Assembly (NCBI GenBank): GCA_004794655.1
Contig: SMMW01000555.1
Location: forward strand, 2,876,001-2,940,000
Source of the DNA: Marisa cornuarietis
Lineage: Eukaryota; Mollusca; Gastropoda; Architaenioglossa; Ampullariidae
Length of the DNA: 64,000 nt
Direction: 5' to 3'
The translations under genes and the position numbers were made by a program. Position 1 is the stretch's first letter. Every line of letters starts with the position of its first letter. Positions 23,031-33,215 of the stretch are shown here, one piece after another. A model generated the notes under the pieces. The model had not been told where the DNA came from and ran no database searches. It was given only the letters and a program-made list of their open reading frames with translations.

Positions 23031-23686
23031 GTGTGACAGCATTAGCTGACCCCCCCCCCTCCTCCACCCAAATTGCATGGCGTCAGAGAGCAGAGGTAAC
23101 CTCACTTAAAAATATTTCCTGTGGTGGAATGCACTTTACTGCGCGCTGCTCTCGTGCCAGCCAGCCGTTACAGGTGCATGATCGTGGGCGGTGTTCCGGT
23201 GCTGCTCCTAAAAATTGCGCAGAGGACATGCCACCCGGAAAACAAGGGATAGCTGCGCAGAGTTATTGCGCCTAATAGCCAGCTATCAGCTTACCTGTAA
23301 CGACACAAACCTTGGTCAAGAAACAGACACGCGAAGAAACTAAAACTTCAGGTTCGACTGCAAAGCACGGTCAGAGGCAAAGCGAACGTCACGTACCAAC
23401 TAGCAAGAACGTCACACATTAACTGGCAATAACTTCCAGCGAGGACAGAATGTTGTTGTCCCGGAAAAATGTTCAGCAAATAGGCAAGTAATGTAGGCCA
23501 TTTCCTGTGCAGGCAGAGATGAGTAAGTGGTACAGTGGCTAGAGCTGCAGGCGACAGGCCCAACATTGTGGCTAACATTTCAGAATATACATGTTTATCT
23601 TGTGAATGCACTTTTTGCAATACAGCAAGTAATTTTTTTTCGCCGTGGGCGTTATAGTGCTCGTCTCTCTCTCTCTATCCCTACCT
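23031..23686. other. Non-coding; complex block 23120-23300
   Basis: C-run at 23050-23058. The part from 23120 to 23300 is GC-richer with repeated TTGCGC words and could be regulatory. GGTACAGTGGCTAGAGCTGC at 23531-23550 is A-box-like, but no B box follows. Confidence 0.35.
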
Positions 23687-23714
23687 GTGTGTGTGTGTGT
23701 GCGCGCGCGCGCGT
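23687..23714. repeat. (GT)n-(GC)n microsatellite
   Basis: GT units change into a pure GCGCGCGC run. The stretch is alternating purine-pyrimidine and prone to Z-DNA. Confidence 0.9.
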
Positions 23715-26700
23715 TTCTGCATAATTATTTATGTGTGTGCTTATACTTGCTGTCCCTCTCTTTCTCTGTGCTTACACATACTTGTACCGATAACAGTTTA
23801 CATTAATGTTTGTGGTCTATTGCTACAGGCCAGAATTCCTAGGCAAAATCTTTAAAATGTTGTTCAGGAATTTGGGTATATTGGACATGTCCGTGTACTG
23901 GAGGAATGACAATGTCTATTGTAAGATTTTGTAAGGTACTTCGATTGTTACTGCATGTTGTAAGTGGCGAAGTAAGCTCTCTGGGTGTCAGTTAAACACC
24001 TTTTGACCAACGATAATATCACTTTAGCTCGCGCGATTGTTGTAAACTAGACCTCTGTCTGAAATTTGTATTGTGCTGACCTCTTCATGCGCCTTACGCT
24101 AGATTTGATTATGAGGCTATTTCGGTTTTGGAGTGAGTGTTCTGTTCCAGACTGAAAATGCGTTTACTATTTGTAACATTTCCATTTATTATTTCATTTT
24201 TTTGCTGTTGCAGACTTTATCTGCGGTTATGTATTAATGAAAAATTTACATACGGCTGTACAAGAATTACTTATATGAATTATAATGCTGCTCCAAACGC
24301 ATTGTATTAATACACAAAGCATATACGTAAAAAATATTCGCAAATATTTAAGAATAATGAACATGAAACGTAATTCCGTATCTTGTATCTTTTCTTTATT
24401 TGTGACCCTGTTGTTTATTTTATTGACGGTCACAGTTTCATCTGTACAAGGAAGAGTTGTATTTTCGACTGTTGTTTGATGAATACACTTAGAAGTCATT
24501 GTTAGTTAGTTTCATTCAAGATGATCACTTACTTTCATTATAAGTGGCTAAATTAGAAGATTCTTCGGGAACAGGATATTCAAAGGGCAGACAAGCGTGT
24601 GTGTTGGGAGCGGCAGATAAATATGCTCAACATATTCCAGAGACACGGGACATCACACGCTACATGGTAAAAGTGCCCAACCACTAGGAGACCTGCAGAA
24701 AAGTCAAAGTGCATGCAAAGTGCAGGTCACGACCCCGGCCCTAGCATGAGTGCAGGCTCTACCCAATGAAAGGGACTAGCAGCACAGGCTCGCGCAGTTA
24801 TCTCCTCACCTCTGGCCTCTTCCGTTATCTGACTTACCTCCCTTTCACGCAAGTCAGACCATCCTGCCCTTCTCGCCAAATACTTTCTGCAAGTGTTGCG
24901 TGACAAGCTTTCAATCCACAGGGAAGGCAGCGCTTCTAGTCCAACAGGAACGAAATGTGGGCTGTTTGGTCGTCCAGGAATAGCATGGAAACTCTTAAAT
25001 ATGCTGGATGGTGATAGTTTGCAGTTCCCAAAGATTAGTTAACCTCAGCCCGGGGCTTGCTGACGCATTCTACTTGTAGATAAGTTGAGAGCTTCTAGGT
25101 GCACAGGGACATCTTATCAAATTATTCCAGCATGTAAGCTTCACGGTCGGACGTCTGGTTTTTCCTGCAAAACTTCCTCTGCAGCTCCTAAAAAACAAAA
25201 CAACATGGTAACCATTTGTATACGATTGTGTATTCTACATGAGATGCGCCTATAATTTTTTTTTTTTTTGTATTTTGCACAGTTTTGATGCATTTCTGTG
25301 TTGCGTGCATGACCGAAACAAAATCTTTCGAAAGCGAGTAATTATTCGATGTAATAGTTATTGACACACCTTTACCATTTAATTCAATTATCACAGCGAA
25401 ATGTTAAATTTCTCAAGAATAGCCCCTATACTGATGTTAAATTTTTCACAGTTCTACACCAAAATGAAACAGCCACAGAAAACTGAAAATTAAGTTCTTT
25501 TCCTCTTTTGCCATTCCCATTTTTCTCATTCTACGTACAGCATCGTCTTACCAATCTTTACACAATATCTGGGACAATATCAAGACCATCGACATACTTT
25601 ACTTTTGCCGAATACCTTCAATATTAACAAACCCTATGTAGCCCGGGTTGTAGACCCTACGCAAGACCTGGCTCTTTAGATTATCAACGATCTCTCGGTG
25701 CCTGTTTCCTGTTACAAATGTTTTCGGTCCTTAACTAACCTCAGATAGCATAACCTTTGCTTTATAGCAACGGCCCTAAGGAAATCGGGATATCGAAAAA
25801 TTATGCTTTACTTTCCAAATAATGGTACAATAATGCTACATGACTATTAAATATGAAGGATCGAAACGAAGACTTTTTCTTCGCACAATCGTGGACATGG
25901 TCGACACATCTCAACAGCTCCCTTCACGTTAGAGTCAATCGACTTTGATCTTCAGGAAAAGCAGGTGTAAGCTGTAATACACCTGAATTCTAGTTTTGAA
26001 TATGACCTTCCCTTCAGCAAACAGAGTTCCAGAAGAAGACTCTTTCACTGATATTACCTACATATCATCTTTATTCGCCAACACACAGCCAGGGTAACTA
26101 GTGCTGTGACTAGTCCAGTGAATGCAGACCTGTGGATTGCAAAGCTTTGGCTTTGACCAAGACGTCGACTTTAGAAAGGTAGATGTCATGTCCCCAGAAA
26201 GTATCACAAAACAATCAGGTAAACCTGTATGATATTAAATAACCGGTACGGCGTTTCCCTGTTTACTGAAATCCGAGAATAGAGAAAACTTCCTCTCGAA
26301 ACATTCGGTTTTTCGTCAGCGACCAGACATTTTTCACAAACCCTTGCATTATCTTGTTCTTCATTAAGTTTGCAAAGCAGTCCACTTCATAAGACTCAAT
26401 ACTTACAAAGGCAACAGTTCGTCACCGCACACTAATGAGTACAGACAAAAAGAGATTGAAAACGGGACTGAACACGACAAAGAGAATCGTTCTGAATACT
26501 CTGACTAGACACAAGAACAAATGTCACACCCTCAGAGCTCATCAGTAAATGTTGACGAATCTAAAACCATAATGAACTAGCAGTGCATCATTTAACTCCC
26601 CGGTAAACTTCTAAAGTATATTTTACTGCTTCATACAAAAATTGTCTTCAGAGAGATCATTTAATTAAAAATAAGAACTTTTAAAGCCGACGGATTCGCT

Positions 26701-26878
26701 TTTTAGTCTTTAAAAAGCTTCCTTTTTACGGGGTCGTAAGTTCAAAATCCTCAAAATGACTGAACTTTATAAGCATATTAGATGAAGAAGACTCTGCACT
26801 TAATAAGAATGTTTGAATCTCGCCAAACCAACGATGGTTGCTAACTGAAAGATAAAATACAGTTTAAAGGAAGTGCAG
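23715..26878. other. Non-coding, nothing recognised
   Basis: About 3.2 kb without a tandem array, transposon motif or plausible exon, mostly AT-rich. A poly-T run lies at 25258-25270. The area from 24640 to 24860 is GC-richer and complex (GACCCCGGCCCTAGC, CTCGCGCAG), but I could not assign it. Confidence 0.45.
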
Positions 26879-27070
26879 TTAAAAGGAGATGTAAAAAATA
26901 AACGAAAATCGGTAAGTTTGTATATGCGTTCGTTTGTTTAGGGTGGCGAGAGACAGAAAGATAAAAAAATTTAGAGAGAAAGAGAGAGAGAGATAAAGCA
27001 AAAAACGAGACGGGAAGAAAAAACAATCGAATAAATGCACGCGTACACCATATGTTTCATTGCATCTAAC

Positions 27071-27352
27071 CTTATTCCTACGATCAAACGGTTGTACTGC
27101 CCTATCAGCGGGCTTCCAAACCCTCAACTCCTTGGCTCTTCGTCTAGCCGAGCCAGACGATGACGCATGCGCAGTATGAGATACCGTGCTTCCGGTTCCT
27201 GTTCCACGCCTGACTAATCCCAGCATCTTGTATGTAAGACGATTCCACTGATAGGTAGTCTTCCTGTTCAGACAGTTTCTATCTAAGTATACAAAATTCG
27301 TCGCATTTTCCCCCCCTTCTTCATTTCTGGAACATAGCCAGAAACGAACCAA
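27071..27352 (-). CDS. Candidate 5' exon or orphan open frame, unknown product
   Basis: The minus-strand frame from 27352 downward gives about 94 codons of complex sequence before it reaches a purine/pyrimidine low-complexity tract. It includes YLDRNCLNRKTTYQWNRLTY and ends ...VWKPADRAVQPFDRRNK. Then AAG|GTTAGA on the minus strand (GT at 27070-27069) resembles a splice donor. An inner start (ATG in AAGATGCTGGG, about 27230) is also possible. A perfect NRF1-like half-palindrome (CGCATGCGCA) and an ETS-like CTTCCGGTTCC lie inside it, features more usual of promoters. I do not recognise the protein and no partner exons were found to the left. It may be an exon, a promoter, or chance. Confidence 0.25.
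27163..27199. promoter_or_regulatory. NRF1-like and ETS-like sites (promoter signature)
   Basis: ACGCATGCGCAG at 27163-27174 fits the NRF1 palindrome, and CTTCCGGTTCC at 27189-27199 fits the ETS core on the minus strand. In animals this pairing marks CpG-type promoters of housekeeping genes. It stands out in a window otherwise free of such sites. Confidence 0.4.
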
Positions 27353-27426
27353 CGTGAACGTTCTGTCGATTTTATCGCTGCCATCGACTTGATGTATCCA
27401 TTGCGATAATTCAATAATTTATAGCA

Positions 27427-27439
27427 CCAGTAGATGGCG
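27427..27439 (+). promoter_or_regulatory. CTCF-consensus match, forward
   Basis: CCAGTAGATGGCG matches every position of the CTCF core pattern CCASYAGRKGGCR. It lies 125 bases left of the target-site duplication of the inverted-repeat element. Match by eye only; no binding evidence. Confidence 0.4.
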
Positions 27440-27681
27440 ATGCCTAGCAAGTGTAAAGTGATGCTAAATTGTAGTAACTGCTTCGTTTTCTAATTCTTCA
27501 TTGTTCGATGGTTCACTTAGACCGCTTTCCCTCTTTATGCCTGGTTTGATGGTTTGTGTCACGGACCTTCATCTACTGGATGAGTGTCTCTCATTCGTTG
27601 CCTCTTTGCGCTATCATAGGAGTGACCAATTGTAACAAACCCTACAAACGTTAGGTTTTCACTTCCGTTTCCGATTTGAAA

Positions 27682-27762
27682 ATGGCGGGTTTTCCTAACG
27701 TCGAAGAAATTTTAGAAGTAATTAAGCTTTTCTGTCATAAGAACCTTGTTAAAGAAGACTGA
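27682..27762 (+). CDS. Short open frame inside the TIR element, 26 aa, unknown
   Basis: AAAATGGCG is a good animal initiation context. The frame reads MAGFPNVEEILEVIKLFCHK followed by NLVKED and a stop. CTTCCGTTTCC and GACCAATTG lie 60-20 bases upstream, an arrangement like a promoter and first exon. I do not recognise the peptide. It could be a captured 5' exon from a host gene or the remnant of the element's own gene. Confidence 0.25.
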   Translation: MAGFPNVEEILEVIKLFCHKNLVKED

Positions 27763-28015
27763 TTGCAAAATCAACAGTAGTATTTTCTGTAAAATGTATT
27801 TTGGTTGTTTCTAGAAAACGCATGTGGGTTTATCGTCAATTTTATCATATAAAAACATCGTCACAACAGATGCCATTGACTTGCTCTACCACTAACAATT
27901 TTTTTTTAAATGCATTGTTTTTGATTTTTCGGACACAATTATATAGATTATTCTGTTACAATTAAGCCTATACTTTAAGAATTAATTTAATAAATGCCAC
28001 ATATGAAGGTCCGTG

Positions 28016-28258
28016 GTAGCACTGAGTTCACGACAACGCCATTTACTAGCAGACGACAATAGGGAAGTGCCCCGTTGGTTTAGGTCAGCTGCTATTGTAA
28101 GCTATGATAGCGACGAGAATAGATGTTTACTTTTTGTTGAGGATAACGACATCTCGCTTTATTGGTATGACATCCAACAATGCAACAATTTGCACCTGTC
28201 CACTTTTTTCGAATCCATTTACGTCTGCAAACCACTGACCTTTATTAAAATTAAATGA
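28016..28258 (+). pseudogene. 81-codon open frame between two internal terminal motifs, unknown
   Basis: There is no ATG; the frame opens in the GTG of the motif at 28003-28015 and stops at the TGA within the motif at 28255-28267. The translation is high-complexity (EVPRWFRSAAIVSYDSDENR, then CLLFVEDNDISLYWYDIQQC), unlike the low-complexity frames elsewhere. It could be part of a captured exon. No family recognised. Confidence 0.25.
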
Positions 28259-28386
28259 AGGTCCGTGTCTCTTCGCAACAGCAAACCGGAACCGGAAACA
28301 CGGGCGGGCTGATAAGGAAAGCCGAGACTTACACTGGATATAAGCCTGAGACACTTATCCAGTAGATGAAGGTCCGTGGTTTGTGT

Positions 28387-28880
28387 AGACTGCTTTCCCA
28401 CCTTGTTACTGTTCCTGTTTCGGTTGTTCATTTACTTTTTTCTCCATGTACACCTGACCAAACATGTTGTGTGAAGGGAGGAGGAGGGACGAGTTAATTG
28501 CTGCAAAGTTTTCCAAAGTGAACAGAGCAGGGTTGGACCTTTACCTAAAAAAAAAATATATATATATATAGGACGCTTTTGTTATAAATGTCAGCATCTA
28601 AACAAGAGAATGTTTCTGAAATTATTTGTCAGTTTTGAATTTATTTTTACTGTACAAATAGAGGTGATAGATACATTTAGATGAGTCACTTTGAAAGGTT
28701 ACATAATGTTAGCAGCTATTCTAGTCTGTGCCTCAAATGATTTTTGTTATGCTGCGTAGGGTCAGTTAGTACAAGTAGTGTCTATATTTGTCCTTTATTA
28801 TTACAAAACAATCTGAAAAAGCTGGAGGAGAAAGGGATTCGAAATTCAAGTGGACAGACGACAGAAACATGAGAAGATAA
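28387..28880. other. Non-coding, nothing recognised
   Basis: Short poly-A with (TA)n at 28549-28570. The first bases after the target-site duplication (AGACTGCTTTCCC) resemble AGACCGCTTTCCC at about 27520 on the other side of the element, possibly chance. Confidence 0.4.
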
Positions 28881-28895
28881 CAGCGCCCTCTACAC
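28881..28895 (-). promoter_or_regulatory. CTCF-like site, reverse
   Basis: CAGCGCCCTCTACAC reads GTGTAGAGGGCGCTG on the minus strand, matching the core AGRKGGCGC and part of the upstream half of the CTCF motif. It shares the 11-mer CAGCGCCCTCT with the site at 29188. Confidence 0.3.
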
Positions 28896-29187
28896 AAAGA
28901 ATAGTGTTCACTTTATTGTTATTAAGTCAAGAGATGACAGCCAGCAGCGGCTTCTTCAACTCAACAAAATGAAGGAGGTGGATCACGTGTGTGAACGTTT
29001 TCTTCGCAGACACGCTCGAAATCCACGATTGTTCGCACCATTGCCTTCGCAAACGAAGCGAATCATCGCTCAATCCTCTCCCCTTCTCCCCTCCCACAGC
29101 CAATCCCCTCCTTACCCTCCCCCCTCCTCATTGTCGCTGAGAAATTTCCGAAATGTGGCGGCAAGCGATTACCTCGCCTGCTTGCTA

Positions 29188-29201
29188 CAGCGCCCTCTGT
29201 G
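29188..29201 (-). promoter_or_regulatory. CTCF-like site, reverse
   Basis: CAGCGCCCTCTGTG contains the same 11-mer as 28881-28891 and is followed by CTGGCGCTCTC. The upstream half of the motif is weaker than at 27427. Confidence 0.3.
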
Positions 29202-30439
29202 CTGGCGCTCTCCGATCTTGTCGACCTCTTCAGCCTTATCAGCAGGGCGCTTTTGCAACGGCATGGCAATTTATTCATTAGCATTCCTTCGCTTGATTTC
29301 CAAGGTAATTAGCGTTGTTGCTGGGTCGTCGATCTCCCCAGCGCGTTGGACTGTTGACAACAGATCGACAGCTTCGGGAGAAAACCGTGGTGCATGTGCC
29401 GAGGAACCTTCCGAACAAAAGAGTTCGAGATGAGCGAAGAGCGGGGACAGTCGCAGCGTAACAACTCGCAGACCGTGTGAGTCATTGCCTCTAAGCGGAA
29501 GTAAACTTTCATGGAGTTCTTTAATGCAAGATTCTAATTAACTTACATCCAAGAACTAATTCAAAATTTAACAAGTTTTTTTTTCTTTTTCTGTGTCTCA
29601 CACGCGCACTGGTGTGTGTTTAATTTTGTGACTGAGCGCGCGTGTGTGTAGAAAGAGGTGAGAGTCTTCGAAAGTACTTATCATTCCAGCAACCGCGATA
29701 CATCATCATCATCATCATCAGTTTTCTAAAAAAAAAACCAACGAACTAGCGTTCCTTCTTTTTGATAAATGATCTGTAGAAATCCTTCTATAGTGTTTCA
29801 TAAAGAATTAAAATTATGGAAACATTATCCCTCTTACAAAGAAATAAAGGCAAGTGTCCCAAACATGAAGTGATGGCGGGAGGACGGTGTTATAAAGTCC
29901 CCAACAAAAAATGAGGCCGGGGCAATGAGGCGCAGAGCAGTAACTGAAAACACGGGATTTATGCCGCACGTAACCCTTGACCTCATCACAGCCCTTGGCA
30001 TCATAGACACGAAACGGATGAAGGAGTTGTCTGCGCCTTCGCTCATCTCTCTCGCGCTGCTATCAGTCTTGCGGGCGAACCAACAGAACGAGGAAAACAA
30101 AACTAGGTTCTTGCAAACTTCGTCACGAGAATAAAGCAGCACGAACCAGGATATACCGGTAAATGCCAGTATTAGGTGACCACGTTCTGACAGAACGATC
30201 ATATCCCTTCATCTGTCAAGGTTCTCTTAAGAAGCTAGCTCGTCCATTGGAGGCCAGTGATGACTATGTTTTCACGCAAAGAAATGTAAAGGCTTACTTA
30301 GTGTGGCCGGTGATGGGTTCGAAGGCTAGTTGATGAGGTCGATTCTTTCCAGGAGGAGTCTTCCACATGTGACACTTACGTGAGGGAGAGGGGGTTGTTG
30401 GCTGCGCGTCTCTGTTTTGCTACCATAACTCGTCTGACC
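29202..30439. other. Non-coding; complex 29202-29430 and 29880-30130
   Basis: These two blocks are GC-richer than their surroundings and lack simple repeats; they include AATTAGCGTTG and CTTGACCTCATC (nuclear-receptor half-site-like). A (CAT)n run lies at 29702-29720. The 154-codon frame at 28969-29433 has no family match. No gene assigned. Confidence 0.35.
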
Positions 30440-31556
30440 TCAGCTACTTGGGCTCCCTGGGTGAGGGTGCTGCGCCAAGATGGGCGGTGAAGGGCGTCTT
30501 CCGGTTGGCAGTATGGATGTCAAGGTCTTTGATGATGATGCTGTCTTTGTAGAACCTGTTTTGTCCTCCAGTTGTACGCTTGCCTTGGCACAGCTTTTAT
30601 AGAATACATCCAGACGACTGCGGACCGTAGACAGCATTGAAAGTGTCGTAGAAGCGCTTGGAGTTGTGTTTGTCAGCATCGCACAAGATTTCGTCAGATT
30701 TTTCTTCCTGAGCCAGGTATTTCTGTTCTCTGAGTCTTTTCTATACGTTTCTGCGCACGTACTTTTTCTCTTTATGTGGGGATGATGTAGGATGTTGTTC
30801 TGGTTTTCACGTGCAAGATGGTGTATCTCTGAGAGAAGGGCCTTAATTTCTATCACTCTCTGGAAACCAGTCTTAATGGCGGCAAGTGGCTGATCCAAGG
30901 TCCTCGAACAGTTGAGTGAACAGTGTCACGGAAGGATTTATATTGCTACTCAATTCCATACTGAACGCAGGTGATGTCCGGCAACTCTTTGCCCAGGGCA
31001 CAAGAGAACTTTTTTGCGTTTCTGCTGATCTGCAGTTTGGAGGTCATCCGGTTCCCTGAATTCTTCCACTCCTGTGGCATTCGCAGGGCACCATGACAGT
31101 ATGGTTAGTCCAGAACCCAACCTCACACGGACGTCTCGCCAATGCCTGTTCCTGGTGATGATATGGTCAATGAGATGCCAATGCTTGGAGTAGGCGTGCA
31201 TCCATGATGTCTTATCGTTGGTGGGTTGGCAAAATAAGGGGATAGTGATGAGACCATTACTGTCACATCTGTCCACGTCGTGCCTGTCGATGACACCGTC
31301 CTGAGGCCTTACCCTAGTATTGAATGAGAATGAAGCGCTCAGATTTGAGGATAGCTCCGATGAAGATGCCCAGTTCTTCGTAGAACTTGTCCTTTGTATG
31401 AACTGGGTTGTTCGGATATAGGCACAGCACTTTGTGCGAGAGTTGAGATTTGACAGCAAAGCTGGTGACGTTCCTTTCTGCTGCTGTGAGACCAAAAGGT
31501 GTAGCACCGTAGCCAATGCCAGCCTCTGCCAGCTGCCCTTTGTCACCTGGCCGTGT
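30440..31556 (-). mobile_element. Second LINE family, endonuclease domain and linker (decayed)
   Basis: On the minus strand, with frameshifts, blocks of a non-LTR retrotransposon ORF2 appear in order: KGQLAEAGIGYG near 31540, then DKFYEELGIFIGAILKSE near 31380. NKTSWMHAYSKHWHLIDHII follows at about 31150-31215, the conserved region at the end of the APE endonuclease. QDWF-like DWFPESD near 30860 and KRFYDTFNAVYGP at 30614-30657 belong to the linker before the reverse transcriptase. No catalytic palm is present. Its endonuclease is unlike the RTE copies in this window, so it is a separate lineage. Clade not assigned with confidence. Confidence 0.8.
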
Positions 31557-31898
31557 TTTGTTCAGTCAACAAAACGCATTTCTTTAGAGAAACATGTCAA
31601 ATAGTGCATTTTGCTTGCGTATTCTATGACCGACACGACACACGACACGACATCTTTTAATGTCAATGGCTTATAGTCATTTTGACCTGGGGGAATAAAT
31701 ATACATAGTGATAATACAAAGCAGTATATTATACAACAACCAGATTGCATTTCCATATAATATGTCTTTGGCCATCAGACATTGAAATGCACACACACAC
31801 ACACACACTACTTATCTTGTGTCAACTCTATTGCCTTGAGAATATTCCTATCTATATAAAGGTTGCTACAGTTGGGAAAAAAATGAAAATTAAAAAGA
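31557..31898. other. Spacer between two LINE fragments
   Basis: AT-rich, with a (CA)n run at 31791-31809. A 64-codon minus frame has no motif. Confidence 0.45.
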
Positions 31899-32229
31899 TC
31901 AAATGACTTCCGTTCTACTTATTGATTCTAGTTCTTGTAATCGCATTTTATTTGTTTCGACTACAAATTTCGCTAAGCATGTCAGTAACTCATCATTAGT
32001 GGGTGATAGGTAAACCTCTATTGTTTGGATAGTACGTGATTGAAAGAGTTGGTTATTCTTTCGAAGAATTTCATAATAAGGGCATCTGAGCAGAAAATGC
32101 TCTTCATCTTCTATGATAGTTGTGGTACAACCGACGCTTCTTAATGATGATGCAGCAAACGATGGGTATCTGATCGTGCAGCTGTCTACGCTGATATCAT
32201 AGCAGGTATCAAAACCCGATGGAACTCAA
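31899..32229 (-). mobile_element. Third LINE fragment, intact ORF2 C-terminal tail
   Basis: A minus-strand frame without stops (about 108 codons, TGA at 31901-31899) reads SGFDTCYDISVDSCTIRYPS, then SLRSVGCTTTIIEDEEHFLL and RCPYYEILRKNNQLF. It ends LLTCLAKFVVETNKMRLQEL. This is the C-terminal zinc-knuckle region of invertebrate LINE polymerases, where C-x-x-C...EDExHFLxxCPxY is followed by a short LAKFV helix. The first cysteine pair is imperfect. The lack of frameshifts makes it the best preserved transposon coding stretch here. No start codon or upstream domain remains. Confidence 0.75.
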
Positions 32230-32679
32230 ACAAAGATCTTTCATCTATTGTCGTGTTTTACACCAATTTTCTTGTCGAAACATGTGTATGCTTTTATCTG
32301 ACATTTTTACGAAAGGCTATCATCAAGTACAAATACACGCGCACACATATCCTCAGTTAACAAGCTCGTATATTTGTGTATTTTTTTTAAACCATATCTC
32401 GTGTATCGCCCTACACGCAGATTAAGTTTCTGCTGCATTCCACATCACGTTAAGAACCTCGAAACACTTTTGTGCTGGTGAGTCATTTTGACTGCGCTTT
32501 CATTCGCACCTCCAGATAGTCACGTGTTCACGTTTAAATATGCACGTGCGCGCACACACATGCACACATATAATACGAAACGCACATTCATGTCCGTACC
32601 TTTATGCTAATGATGAGTAACTCGGGCGTGAGTGGGCTTGTCCATGGGTAAAGGAGGGAGGAAAACACACAGGACGGAA

Positions 32680-32681
<2 letters not shown>
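32230..32681. other. Non-coding, nothing recognised
   Basis: Short CA-rich words at 32545-32575; otherwise featureless. Confidence 0.45.

Positions 32682-32744
<63 letters not shown>
32682..32744. repeat. (CA)n microsatellite, about 31 units
   Basis: Pure CA array passing into ATATAGATATG. Frames over it are artefacts. Confidence 0.97.
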
Positions 32745-32748
<4 letters not shown>

Positions 32749-33129
32749 GATATGCAAACAGACACACATACAGCGAGCGAAAGACAGAGAGAACCCATTA
32801 GAATATTCAGTATTCGTGAAAAATGACTTCTTAAACGACAAGTGGAGTGGAAATATTTTGTTATAAGAATTTGTTCCCACTACAATGCATTAGTGACCGA
32901 AAATCTGGGTGAATACACCCCTTTCTGTTCTCGCGCTACTCGTCTACACACATCGCCATGCTGAGAAAGAGGTCATCAACACCAATGTCCAGATAAATTT
33001 GTTGTAAAGGCTTCAGCCAAAGAGACAGTTGGGAATATAGGTCTTTCTGTGCATGGTGATGGCTGTAGGCGGATATTTCGAGAACGGAATAGAGCTATTA
33101 ACCCAGGTTTGGGTGATTTTTATTCAGAT
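32745..33129. other. Non-coding, nothing recognised
   Basis: No repeat or coding signal. GGTGAATACACCCC at about 32910 resembles GTATTCACCC at 35664 in inverse orientation. Confidence 0.4.
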
Positions 33130-33215
33130 TTTCCCAGATTTGGGGAAATAGTATCTTGCTTTATCCAATCATTAGAAAAAAATATGTACATTAAACTAGT
33201 CCTTTAATTTGCACG
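33130..33215 (+). repeat. Dispersed repeat family C, copy 2
   Basis: ATTTGGGGAAATAGTATCTTG, CAATCATTAGAAAAAAATAT, then ACTAGTCCTTTAATTTG. The same order of blocks is found at 21780 and 35668. Confidence 0.6.

Larger units (their letters stand above)
27560..28378. mobile_element. 819-bp TIR element with 8-bp target-site duplication (hAT-like, non-autonomous)
   Basis: The ends are 31-bp inverted repeats, left 27560-27590 starting CACGGACCTTCATCTACTGG and right 28348-28378, differing at one position. The 8-bp direct repeat GTTTGTGT flanks it exactly (27552-27559 and 28379-28386). Ends beginning CA and ending TG with 8-bp duplications suit hAT, though P-like or another 8-bp superfamily is possible. 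No transposase is encoded. The terminal motif ATGAAGGTCCGTG also occurs internally at 28003-28015 and 28255-28267, in the same direction as the right end. The interior contains a short ATGGCG-initiated frame and an 81-codon frame lying exactly between the two internal motifs. Possible gene-fragment capture. Confidence 0.9.

Noticed and set aside
30440..31546. 198- and 152-codon minus frames as host genes
   Set aside because: Joined across frames they match LINE endonuclease and linker motifs, so they are transposon remains.
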